Shown here: positions 1 through 7,756 of the stretch, one piece after another | How the letters are laid out: each line of letters begins with the position of its first letter | Position numbering within the stretch: the stretch's first letter is position 1 | Source of the DNA: Zarea fungicola | Taxonomy: Eukaryota; Ascomycota; Sordariomycetes; Hypocreales; Cordycipitaceae | DNA: 15,024 bases | Direction of reading: 5' to 3' | NCBI GenBank assembly: GCA_900169235.1 | Contig: FWCC01000332.1 | Span: 1-15,024, forward strand | Made by a program: the position numbers and the translations under genes | The notes under the pieces: generated by a model | Database searches by the model: none | Told to the model about the DNA's origin: nothing | Seen by the model: only the letters and a program-made list of their open reading frames with translations

Positions 1-47
1 GCGTCGCCCGATGCTGACCCCGCCAGCGGTGCGCTGTTACGTAATCG

Positions 48-452
48 TTATCGCACCTCTGGCGGTGCACCTCTGGCGGTGCACCTATTAGCCCCCGGGT
101 ACTCGGGCACGAATGGAGCAAAATCACAGCCACTGTTTACGTCAAAATACACATGGCCGTAAATTTTTTCAGCTTGGTCCAGAGACACTTGCTTTTCATC
201 GGGTTCTGTGCAATCCTCATCTAAGACATAAAACTCGACATGGTCGACACAGAATAGGTCGAAAACCTTAACTGCCAGGTGATCAAGGCGAGGAGCATAA
301 TCACCAAGCGAGTAAGTTTCTTGCAGACGTGCAAATACTTCTTGCATCCCTGTAGCTTTTTGCTGTTCGAATTCCTGGGTCCTCAACTGCTCAAGCTTGA
401 CTTCCTGCAATTCTCGTTTCCTTTCTTCACGCTCGTACTTCAGCTCGTACAT
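48..452 (-). CDS. Hypothetical protein with N-terminal coiled coil, possibly 5'-truncated
   Basis: This 134-codon ORF starts at ATG 452-450; an in-frame TAA at 470-468 closes the frame upstream. The first ~35 residues are rich in Glu, Arg, Lys, Leu and Gln (ELKYEREERKRELQEVKLEQ) and look like a charged coiled coil. A mixed globular part follows (residues ~45-115, including DHVEFYVLDEDC). The last ~13 residues come from the short tandem repeat at 53-86. I do not recognise the family. The coiled coil begins right at residue 1, and the start lies next to the probable end of a hAT element. This may therefore be the 3' part of a longer gene cut by insertion, or a host gene using a chance start. 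Function unknown. Confidence 0.4.
   Translation of the reverse strand: MYELKYEREERKRELQEVKLEQLRTQEFEQQKATGMQEVFARLQETYSLGDYAPRLDHLAVKVFDLFCVDHVEFYVLDEDCTEPDEKQVSLDQAEKIYGHVYFDVNSGCDFAPFVPEYPGANRCTARGAPPEVR
53..86. repeat. 14-bp tandem repeat, about 2.4 copies
   Basis: The unit GCACCTCTGGCGGT occurs at 53-66 and 67-80, with a partial third copy (GCACCT) at 81-86. Each unit begins with GCACC and runs into GGTGC, so each can form a small 5-bp hairpin with a TCTGGC loop. The repeat encodes the last residues of the minus-strand ORF that ends at position 48. The tail of that ORF may therefore be repeat sequence rather than conserved protein. Confidence 0.85.
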
Positions 453-461
453 ACATGGGCA

Positions 462-566
462 AACTGTTTAAACGGCCCAAAATTTCTCAAACGTTTGAAT
501 GACTCCAAAAATTGGCAAACGGGTAAACGAACGACTAAACGACTTAAACGAACGACCAAACGATCC
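462..566. repeat. AAACG motif cluster (probable hAT subterminal region)
   Basis: Seven AAACG motifs on the plus strand and one inverted copy (AAACGTTT) lie within about 105 bp. They include a 21-bp direct duplication at 524-544 and 545-565 with three mismatches. The cluster lies 35-140 bp beyond the stop codon of the hAT transposase relic at 601. The maize Ac transposase is known to bind repeated AAACGG motifs in the subterminal regions of its element. A dense AAACG cluster at the 3' side of a hAT transposase is therefore most simply read as a subterminal transposase-binding region. The exact element end (possibly near 453-470) and target-site duplication could not be fixed, because the other end was not found. 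Confidence 0.55.
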
Positions 567-600
567 ACGGGCAAGGAGAACGGCGATGCGTCTATTTGAT

Positions 601-1334
601 CTAATACCAGTCGAAATAATGCTCACTATTGTCATCAGCGTCCTGCATGTCACCCTCTGGCCGTGGGATTCTAATTAGACCCATCCCATTCTCGTGGAGA
701 GGCTGTATAAGTCCTTGACGCAGCCAATTCCCCGTACATTCAATCATCTCGATAGTTTTACAGGTGATCTGCAACCGATCCCAGGAGCATATTTGTCTTG
801 ACCCTGAAAAGGTCCTCTCCGGCTCCAATGACTCCGCTGGAATGGAGAGTATACTAATCGCCATGCGGCTAAGTTTAGGATACTGTTTTCTCTGCTGGTA
901 TTGGCACCACCACTCTAGAGGTGTACAATCTGAAGCGATATCTGTTGCAGCCGCGTTGATGAAGCTAGCAAAATCATCTTGAACAGTCGTATTTATGGTT
1001 CTAACCTCGAGTTTCTTAGATAACAGCGCGAGCTGATTTGGCTTCCTTACCGTGGGCGGCGGCATTGACACAGCAGTCAAGGGCAGGTCGCTGGGTTGCT
1101 CATAATCAAACTCCTCCCGCCAGAATGATGTAGCCAAAGCAATAGTATCATCATGCCATTCCTTTGGACAGTTTTGCTTGATATATGCGATTCGTTTCCG
1201 AGGGTCAAGAAGGAGAGCGGCCGCGTACACAGGACCTCGTCTGTCAAGCGGTAGTACTTGGAGAGAATAAAACACCCCATATCGATGGCACGAGCCATAT
1301 GTTTATCAGAGTGCTCATCCGATTGATATATTTG
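601..1334 (-). pseudogene. hAT-family transposase, C-terminal half, frameshifted relic
   Basis: The intact frame 1275-601 (reading down the minus strand) carries the hallmark segments of fungal hAT transposases. These are a PVYAAALLLDPRKR segment and then the C-terminal dimerisation domain, with PLEWWCQY, LSRMAISILSIPAES, EPERTFSGSR and a helix ending TGNWL. Just upstream, a second minus-strand frame (about 1334-1237) encodes the preceding conserved piece, AIDMGCFILSKYYRLTDE. The two frames join near 1233-1237 with what looks like a single-base loss, where the family normally reads a continuous LTDE-x-PVYAAAL. An in-frame TAG at 1337-1335 closes the upstream piece. No N-terminal BED zinc finger or catalytic-core frame was found further up, so the element is both frameshifted and 5'-truncated. 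It cannot encode an active transposase. The stop at 601 is probably the native one. Confidence 0.85.
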
Positions 1335-1504
1335 CTACATACTGTTAGTGCGCAATCGACATGCTGCGAATCGGTCCCTAGAGACTTGAGAACGGCCTCA
1401 GCCAGTGCACCATCCTGTGTGGGCTCAGCATCGCTTTCGGTGGGAAGCTTTGGTGGAAGGAATATATGATGGGCTACATATAACATGTTCCTGTGAAATA
1501 ATGA

Positions 1505-1729
1505 CTTTCGTGCCTTGGTTTTTTTGCCATCTGTATAGCATGGTCTGCAGAGGTAGGCGCAGCAACATGGCCCTTGGCAGGGGAGCTAATAGGCCCACGG
1601 GTACTCCGTATAGAGAACGTAATCGGGATCGAAGCACCGCGGCTGACGGAGGCGTTCACTTTCGACGATGCGGAAAGGGCGATTACCATGAGTCCTCACG
1701 ACGAGGGCGTGGGCCGCATTTATAATAAA
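1505..1729 (+). pseudogene. Orphan open frame, possible oxidoreductase C-terminal fragment
   Basis: A 74-codon frame without a usable start runs from just after a TGA near 1502 to TAG at 1727-1729. Its last ~45 residues look like real protein: LIGPRVLRIENV, then EAPRLTEAFTFDDAERAI, then GVGRIYNKVEYK. The pattern F-x-F-DDAERAI followed by a short GVGRI stretch resembles the C-terminal end of medium-chain (zinc or quinone) dehydrogenases, where [FI]xFDEAxxAxxxxxxGxxxGKxV is common. The resemblance is weak and no Rossmann domain lies upstream. It may be a gene remnant, the last exon of an unseen gene, or chance. The first ~25 residues are probably not coding. Confidence 0.22.
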
Positions 1730-1773
1730 GTGGAATACAAATAGAATCTTAAATTTACACCTCAGTTAAGATC

Positions 1774-2310
1774 ATGCCTCCTTCACTATTCAATATGCTG
1801 GTCTTTCATATTATTGCTTTCGCATTTGCCAAGGCTAGATGTGCCATAAGCCGTGCTGTCGTTTCGTCGGTGCCCTTCCGACATTCAGCTCATAAATGCT
1901 CAAGCAGCGCTGTATTGATACAAATAACGCACAAATTGGACAAGGGCGGCCATGATGACTTGCCGCCACGAGTGGCCGGCTCTATCCTGCAGCAGTACAT
2001 CTACTGCGTAAGATTTGTTTTGTGTGCTAACTGCCCCTGTAGTTGCCCATCAGTGCCCGCCAGCCGCTAAGCTGTTGCGCTGCCTGCGCCGTTCAGTGGG
2101 TACAGCTTAGCATGTCAGCCGGTGCTGCGTATAAGAATGGCTTGTTCTGGATGTTCGTCCAAAAGCAGACGCGGACGAGTTCGACAAACGCACGGCAGTC
2201 GTGGGCCCCGAGAGAGAGACGCTTTGGTTGGAGACTCAGAGGCAATGGCTTCTGGACCAGATGAAAGTCGCGGCCCCAGGGAGGAACGCAATGGAGGTCT
2301 TCAATAGGAG
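1774..2310 (+). other. Possible decayed gene: two exon-like open frames
   Basis: Two plus-strand segments look protein-like. The first begins at ATG 1774 and runs to 2007, ending in GGHDDLPPRVAGSILQQYIYC. It is followed by GTAAGA...GCTAAC...TGTAG (2008-2042), which has good splice signals but would be only 35 nt, shorter than normal fungal introns. The second, open from 2135 to 2310, encodes DEFDKRTAVVGPERETLWLE, then QRQWLLDQMKVAAPGRNAME, and ends at a consensus donor, AG|GTGAGT. The two are not in compatible frames without further processing, and no downstream exon is convincing. I do not recognise the product. This is either a decayed gene or coincidence. Nothing else is evident between 1730 and 2541. 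Confidence 0.2.
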
Positions 2311-2541
2311 GTGAGTCGCCCTGCACATGTCTGTCGGCCTCAACAAGCCGCGTTCTCTATTTGAGCTCTGAGGCTGTGTCACGCAGCCAGCACTGGCAGC
2401 GATAGCGCTAGGGGCACCTACCCGCTGAGCTTTGCCAGTCACCCGCTGAGACACACTGCCTGGTTGCTTTGAAACGTTCTGCGTCTGAGCTTGTTATCAA
2501 CCGTATTTTTTTCAGCCCTGAGCCCCAAAGTCCTTTTCTCC

Positions 2542-4295
2542 CTATTTCTGTTCCTTGATTGGTCCCTGTCTCTTCAGATGTTGTGACGCCGATGCGTCTT
2601 GCATGCCCGAGCACTCTCCACTTGTCCACATTATATTGGGAAGTAGAGAAGAGAAATCAAGTACTCGCGATGCGGCATTGCGAGGTCCGCTGTTAGTGCA
2701 CTGCGAACAGCCGTGACAGCCAGGGCATGTTCTGGGTTGCGTGAATTCATCTAGGACACCGGTCAGATCCACGTATCCCTCGTCCCCTGGACGTAGGGTC
2801 AATTCTTCCTCGCTCCTTGGGCTGTCTTCCTCAAGGAGCCGCTTCCTCTTTTGTGACTGCGAGGTTGCCGCAGCTGTGGCTGGAGTAGCAAGATCACGTT
2901 CTTTTTGCCCAGGAGTCAGCGTCGCGACGACGACGGTCCTGCAAAGCCGACCCTCCAAGCCCTTCCTCCCCCGGCCGTGTCCCACGGAAAGCAGCATCTC
3001 ACGCCACGAGCCCGAAGGAGACCACGGGGAGTAGTTAAGCCAGCAGATGTTCTCGGGAAGGTCCGGTGGGGGTAGCGGGTCGGCTGCGTCCCACCTCTCT
3101 TGTTCGTCGTCGCTGATACCTATTTCTTGAGACTCGCCCTGGGAGTCGGGGATGACGATCGGCCGACAGCGCACCGACAGCGCATATTCAGTGAACGGCT
3201 GGATGGCGATCGGTTCGTCGAGGATGATGCGCGTGCGCACGTCTCGGGCGAGCCGCGCAAAGATATGGTATACGAGCAGGTCGCCGCCTGTGAGGAAGCC
3301 TTGGAGACCCTCGCCGGCTGAGAGCGAAAATTTGATCAATGGGAACGAGTACTCGCCTGTACACGTGTAGCCGATCGTTATCCCACCCTTGCCGATGCTC
3401 CGCACCTTGGGAAGCGACATCTCCACCGCACGCTCTACTATCCGGTACCATGAATGTGTTGTAACGTCCAGAATGGGCAGAGGCACAGGTGCTTCGCCCA
3501 TTCTATATGTGGTTCGAGATAGAGTGTACGTGAGGACGACGCTGTGACCACAGATCATCTTGGTTTGCGAGACGTCGGTCGGATTGAGAAAGGCGACCCA
3601 TTGGATCTTACAGGATCCGCTCTTTTCCGCCCATTCCAGCTCCATCCTCTCGGTGTCGTCTTCATGCTCTCGACGGAGAAGCGTAATCGAACCTCCTTTA
3701 TGCTTGTAGGGCAGACAAACGAGAAGACGTCCAAAGTCTTGATCCGAGCGAGGCTCAGGGTCACAGCACATCGTTTGACTACGACCCGAGCTGTATACCT
3801 ACATAGTAAGCTCGGCTCTAATTAGCAACAGTTCCACATCTTTGGATTGGCGGCGGGGGGGGGGAGATGGCCTACGTCTAACGATCTCAGAGAAGCTTTC
3901 ACTTCTTTGGGCCTAATTGAGTCGTAGCCTGGGTATAAGAGCCTGCCGATTGCATCTGGTATACCATAGTCGTAAGGGCTAAAATTCACCATGAAGTCGT
4001 TGACGCCGCGACCCTCGTGATATTCACGAACCAGGTCCGCAAACTCTTCCTCTCCACCATCGTCGAGAACGGGTAGAGAGACAGTGTGGCAGATAGGCTT
4101 GTCGGCCAAGTCCTCCCAGCGAATCGTAACGGAGGGCAGTGACCTACTCGTGGGGGAGGGCATAAAACTCTTCGGCCCAGACAAACTGCTGGGCTCAGTT
4201 GAGCTGATGACGCCTCCAATGGCGAACACGGCTCGCTCCTCAACGAGAATATCATGAAAGCACCCGGCGGCACTATTTTTGCCCTTTGCAGACAT
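2542..4295 (-). CDS. Fungal 2OG-Fe(II)-dioxygenase-like protein, probable pseudoenzyme
   Basis: Two exons, 4295-3876 and 3798-2542, flank a 77-nt phase-0 intron (donor GTAGGC, branch GCTAAT, acceptor TATGTAG) and give 558 aa. The start is the first ATG after an in-frame TGA; GTG 4307 is the only other option. The order of conserved segments matches a large fungal family related to prolyl-4-hydroxylases: an N-terminal F-x-P-x-D-YGIPDAIGRLL segment; LDVYS spanning the splice; PRSDQDFGRLLVCLPYKHKG (residues 156-175); KIQWVAF (204-210); GHSVVLTYTL (224-233); a later GGDLLVYHIFARL; and ICWLNYSP. Where that family carries its HxD (as in HVDTPRS), this protein has C152-D-P154. Where it has the distal His (DCEHEV), this has V216. 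Where it has the 2OG-binding Arg (GHR), this has S226. The fold is kept but catalysis is probably lost. The C-terminal ~110 residues add a basic QKRKR (possible nuclear signal), an acidic stretch and C-x2-C-x2-C-x2-C at 498-507. The family assignment is firm; loss of activity is inferred from an alignment recalled from memory. Confidence 0.85.
3799..3875 (-). other. Intron of the dioxygenase-like gene
   Basis: Reading on the minus strand, the donor GAC|GTAGGC is at 3875, the branch-like TTGCTAATTAG is near the 3' end, and the acceptor TATGTAG is at 3801-3799. Splicing restores the conserved LDVYS string in a single frame. It also removes the TAA that otherwise ends the first exon at 3822-3824. 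The intron contains a run of ten G (plus strand, 3855-3864), a likely site of length variation and sequencing error. Because the run is intronic, it does not affect the protein. Confidence 0.85.
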
Positions 4296-4451
4296 GATGT
4301 CATCCACGGATACGGTCGTTCGCAGGTGGGCTCACGCTTGGAAGCTTGAGTCGGTCGGTACTCCCTCAATCTCGAGGCGATAGGAGCACAATAGATGAAG
4401 CATGGGAGAAGAGAGTAGGATGCTGGAAGCGTGGAACGGGGTCACTTGTCG

Positions 4452-4459
4452 CTTTTATA
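4452..4459 (-). promoter_or_regulatory. TATA box of the dioxygenase-like gene
   Basis: TATAAAAG on the minus strand, about 155 bp upstream of the ATG at 4295. This spacing leaves a plausible 5' UTR of roughly 120 nt. No other gene is convincing in 4308-4732. The open frame on the plus strand there begins at a TTG and looks like a chance frame through the promoter. Confidence 0.5.
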
Positions 4460-4732
4460 GACTTCCAGGAACCCCCTTATAACGCGGAAGGCTATTTTCC
4501 CTCTTCAGACAGCCCAGTATCCCGAACGCCACAGCCCCCGAGTTTCACAGCCTCAGGTCCTTCCATTAATCAGTCGTGTTTGTTCAGATGCCTGGTCTGC
4601 TGTATGTCGAGCATGGAACTGGCAAATAAAGACGGAGTATGACGGTTGGTGGACAGTTTGGCTTAGACCGTTATGCCACGAATCTGTCCAAAGCAACGAG
4701 ATGCGCTCAACAAATTAATCTACAGTCTACAA

Positions 4733-5177
4733 TCAACATCCCATTAACACCATCACATTATTAGAAAAGAGCATTCCCCAACTGAGTGAAATGTTCTTTT
4801 CCGCGCCGTTCGTTTGCTTGGGATCATCGACGTAGAGAATCCTGTAGACAACGGTCAGCGCAATACTGGTTGGCATTATCTCTAGCTTACGTAGCCTTTT
4901 TACAAAGAAATCCAATGGCTTTGAGCATTTTTGAATTACTAAGTTCTGGTAGATTAGATGTAATCAGAAGCTTTGGCCTTTGTGCTACTCTTATGATCTG
5001 GTGGGCAGCCTGCCGGTTAGCCTGCCGGTAACGTAGAAAAAGACATCCAAGCTGGCTGATGTCGCATTCTTGCAAGATCATTTGCTGTATCTCCGCCGGA
5101 AGATCAAAGATGTTGGCATCACTAATTGCGGTATGTTTCTGAGCTGAGGAAAACTCCTGTCTACTGCCGGATAGCAT
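4733..5177 (-). CDS. Short F-box-like protein, two exons
   Basis: Exon 1 is 5177-4891 and exon 2 is 4841-4733, around a 49-nt intron with donor GTAAGC, branch GCTGAC and acceptor CTACAG; the product is 131 aa. The ATG sits in a good fungal context (CTCACCATG). Residues ~23-62 read IFDLPAEIQQMILQECDISQ followed by LGCLFL and an Arg/Gln-rich helix. This matches the F-box pattern of LPxEIxxxIL followed by a short loop and a hydrophobic helix. F-box proteins link substrates to Skp1-Cullin ubiquitin ligases. Fungal members are usually 300-600 aa with C-terminal repeats. Here only ~70 residues follow the F-box and they contain no recognisable substrate-binding repeats, so the gene is either truncated or a mini-F-box protein. 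Residues 51-58 are encoded by a 12-bp tandem duplication. Without splicing, the frame ends at 4887. Confidence 0.6.
5008..5031. repeat. 12-bp tandem duplication inside the F-box gene
   Basis: GCCTGCCGGTTA (5008-5019) is followed directly by GCCTGCCGGTAA (5020-5031), with one mismatch. It is in frame in the minus-strand F-box gene and encodes the doubled tetrapeptide RQAN-RQAA just after the F-box core. Confidence 0.85.
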
Positions 5178-5433
5178 GGTGAGCTTGCTAAGTGGCGAAA
5201 GACTAATGTCGTAGCCGAAGCAGGTGACTTGTGATGCAAGAGTGGTATTCCAGGAGTTTGGCTGTATACCGAAGATCTCGACAGGTTAATAAAGTTATCT
5301 AAGAGTAACAGTAGAGCACAGCCTCTGTCTGAGTCTTGGGTACCGGTACATAAATGCATTCCACTTGTCGTAGTCCCGGCCAGGGGGCTACTCTAGTGTC
5401 TGTGTATAGTGATCCGGCCGAGATGCATAGTAG

Positions 5434-5467
5434 TCTCGAAGGCCAATTTGCTCTCGATGGCCAATTT
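5434..5467. repeat. Short direct repeat, 16 bp, two copies
   Basis: TCTCGAAGGCCAATTT (5434-5449) and TCTCGATGGCCAATTT (5452-5467) differ at one base and have an 18-bp period. They lie in the gap between the F-box gene and the CON-10 gene (5178-5837), where I see no convincing coding frame. The minus-strand frame 5589-5299 has no family features. Confidence 0.7.
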
Positions 5468-5837
5468 ACCCCTAAATAGGCTCTTGTTACTTTGTGCACT
5501 TTTGGCAAACCCGTTGCACCAGAGTATGTGTGTAGTCCAGTTGGCCAAAATAAAAGCATCTCCTTACACCACGCTTTGGAAGGCCACAAACAAATTTCTA
5601 GACAATATACGGCGGAGCCTGCAAAACCCTAAATGAGGGGACGTTATGATTTGGGACATCGCTTCTGATAGTTGATGTAATTATGATGAAACGATGTACA
5701 TGCAATACAGCTAGAGGAATCATGACGTGTATTTTCGTACTCATAATGTGGTGCCCTCACTTGTGCTTTTTACTCAAGGCTTGGCAAACTGAAATGTCAA
5801 AGGAAGACTGAACGAGCCTCTAAGCTTGTCTTAATTG

Positions 5838-5845
5838 TATAAAAA
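5838..5845 (+). promoter_or_regulatory. TATA box of the CON-10-like gene
   Basis: TATAAAAA about 72 bp upstream of the ATG at 5917, in the usual position for a strongly inducible fungal gene. The flanking sequence 5640-5837 is AT-rich and non-coding and probably holds the rest of the promoter. I could not name specific operator sites with confidence. Confidence 0.55.
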
Positions 5846-5916
5846 CCGCGCCAAACGTCAGCTTTAAACTTGCCAGCCTTTTTGCCACATATATGAACTG
5901 TAGAGATAAAGTAACC

Positions 5917-6302
5917 ATGACTGACAAGACAAACCCCGGAAACTTTGCAAACCGGTAAGGATTGTGTGAAAGATATGTCACAAAGTCTCTAACTTATTTC
6001 TAACAATTGTAGCCCCAAGGAAGAGGTGCAAAACATCGCTTCGAAAGGAGGCCACGCAAGCCAAAGCGGCGGCTTTGCCAACATGGATCCTGATAAGCAG
6101 GTACGCAGCCCCAAAAATGCGTACAGCTCATTTATAGAAGCAATCAACTCCCGCCGCGCTGTATTCTTGACCGCGGGACCGTCAATTACTGATCTTTCAT
6201 TAGCGAGAAATTTCCTCGAAAGGCGGCCAGGCGTCTGGGGGTTCTTTCGAACCAGGCAGTGAGAAGGCTCGTGAGGCAGGACGCGAAGGCGGCTCCAAGT
6301 AA
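5917..6302 (+). CDS. CON-10 family conidiation/stress protein (KGG repeats), three exons
   Basis: Exons 5917-5954, 6013-6100 and 6204-6302 give a 74-aa protein. Intron 1 (58 nt) has GTAAGG, CTAAC and TTGTAG. Intron 2 (103 nt) has GTACGC, TTACTGAT and CATTAG. The spliced product begins MTDKTNPGNFANRPKEEVQN and carries the CON-10 signature segments SKGGHAS (23-29), GGFANMDPDKQ (32-42), SKGGQASGGSF (47-57) and EKAREAGR (62-69). KGG motifs sit at 24-26 and 48-50; the usual third one is changed to EGG at 70-72. Proteins of this family (con-10 of Neurospora, con genes of Aspergillus) are small, hydrophilic, probably disordered, and accumulate during conidiation, light response and desiccation stress; their molecular role is unclear. 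The gene looks intact with both introns canonical, and is the best-preserved known gene in the window. It stands alone, with no operon-like partner. Confidence 0.93.
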
Positions 6303-7287
6303 TTTTAAGCGTTGAGCTTAGCTTAGTATTCGTCAAGTGGTACAGCCAGGCACGTTTAAGTAGTGAATACTGTCTGTTAATCTGTGCATTTTGCGGGCCA
6401 AGTTGTGTCCACCTACCCGTGTATTGCTGGGGCGGTAAAACCTGAGCGGACGGTAATGGCAAGCTAGCATCATCAACACGAGCTGTTTCTCTGGTTCAAC
6501 AAAATAAATCAATAAATCACTCTATTAAAATATAAAATCGTTGAAACGAGACATTATTCTGTATTTATACCCATTTGTTACCCATTGATTAGCTACTCTT
6601 ATTATTATGCAACTGGTGCGGCTGGACGGGAGGCAAGTTGCTGTTGAGCCCCCAATGAAACGAGTGCTTGGTCTATCCCACTGTGTCCTCACTGTTTGAG
6701 TGTGGAAGAGAGAGGTGAATGGCCGTGAAAGAATGAACCTTTTTTAATGCAACGAATTCAAACTTGATTTCAGCTTCAGCTCTGAATTGAGATTTGGTGA
6801 ATGAATCAATTAAGTGAGAAATCACAAAGAAAGGTAAGCTGGAATGCTTTGTCTAAAGTAAATTAATGGCTAAGCGATGCAGATGTGCACGGTAAGTGGC
6901 TTCTAGATCGATTGACCATTGGGTTAGGGCTAAGCGATGTAGGAATTTGAGACCAGTTGATGGGCAGGTTTCAAGGCGCTATTTGGGCGGTATCCCGGCG
7001 TACTGTTTCTCTCTGGGCAAGAGAACGGCCTAAAGGCCAGCCTACATTTTGCCTTGCTGAGGCACGACGCCCGTACTACATCGCTGCGCCATAGAGACGG
7101 CATTCCCTTCGCTTTTCTGGTCATCTCCACCGTCTGCAGTTACCATGAATCAGGCCAATGGATAAGTGCAGAGAAGAAAAGTTGCAATATTTGACGTGAT
7201 ACTGCTGTCTGTCCGGGGTCAAGAAAGTGATTAGCACGATGGTTCCCAAACGCAGCCTGCTTAAAAAAGCATGAAAGCACAACAGCG
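6303..7287. other. Intergenic, no gene recognised
   Basis: The region is AT-rich with frequent stops on both strands. The minus-strand frame 6462-5989 overlaps the CON-10 gene antisense and ends inside it; the frames at 6930-7130 and 7140-7340 lack family features. GGCTAAGCGATG occurs twice about 58 bp apart (near 6868 and 6928). Nothing else stands out. Confidence 0.5.
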
Positions 7288-7428
7288 CCCCAACCATCAC
7301 GGGCAGAGCTCCGTCGAGTGTGACTGGTTAGCGTACCCATCCACGGCTAAGCTCCTTCGAACATGATGGTTAGCGCAGCCACCACGGAGCGGGCCTCCGT
7401 CGAACGTGAATGGCCAACTCGTCCGTAC
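7288..7428. repeat. Degenerate ~43-bp tandem repeat, three copies
   Basis: Three imperfect units follow one another at about 7288-7335, 7336-7378 and 7379-7428. On the minus strand each has the core GCTAACCA...TTCGACGGAGC...GCCGTGGATGG with substitutions. The third copy (highest coordinates) carries an insertion of ~6-8 bp before the core. The copies differ at many positions, so this is an old minisatellite rather than a recent expansion. The minus-strand frame over it (7503-7297) is open but encodes only the repeat and shows no family features. Confidence 0.6.
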
Positions 7429-7540
7429 GCCGTTGTAAATAGTGGTCTTGCCCGCACACAATACAAACAGCACAAGATCAGCGGCCATCTGGTGCCATGA
7501 CATAACTGCCTTTTATGGTTTGAAAATTGATTCGTAACAA

Positions 7541-7756
7541 ATGCCTCGTGCGTTCATTTGCTTCGACATTCGGCCTGCCAAAGCAGAGAAGCCCAGGGTG
7601 AGAAGAGAGATGGAGAAATCTGATAGATCTTGCAATTTAGGGGATCTCTTGGAAGAAACACCCTTGCTTCCGTGTTTAGGAGCCGTTTGCGCATTTATTG
7701 GTGCTCTGGCGTGGTCATTTTTTCAGGTCGGGGCCACAACTGAATTGCCATTCTGA
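7541..7756 (+). CDS. Small ORF with one predicted membrane helix, doubtful
   Basis: A 71-codon ORF with an ATG in an AAC AA|ATG context. The N-terminal half is basic and charged (KAEKPRVRREMEKSDR). Residues ~42-62 (LPCLGAVCAFIGALAWSFF) form a single hydrophobic helix. No family is recognised. A GTGAGA...CTGAT...TTTAG set at 7598-7640 could be a 43-nt intron; removing it would give a 31-residue peptide instead. Length alone does not separate this from a chance frame. Confidence 0.2.
   Translation: MPRAFICFDIRPAKAEKPRVRREMEKSDRSCNLGDLLEETPLLPCLGAVCAFIGALAWSFFQVGATTELPF

Noticed and set aside
2008..2042. Good-looking intron GTAAGA...GCTAAC...TGTAG
   Set aside because: It is only 35 nt, below the usual lower limit for fungal introns, and splicing gives a product with no recognisable features. 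Mentioned only as part of a doubtful region.
3986..4369. A 127-codon minus-strand frame
   Set aside because: It overlaps exon 1 of the dioxygenase-like gene in another frame and has no family features.
6918..6935. GGGTTAGGG, telomere-like
   Set aside because: Only one and a half TTAGGG units; no array, so no evidence for an interstitial telomere.
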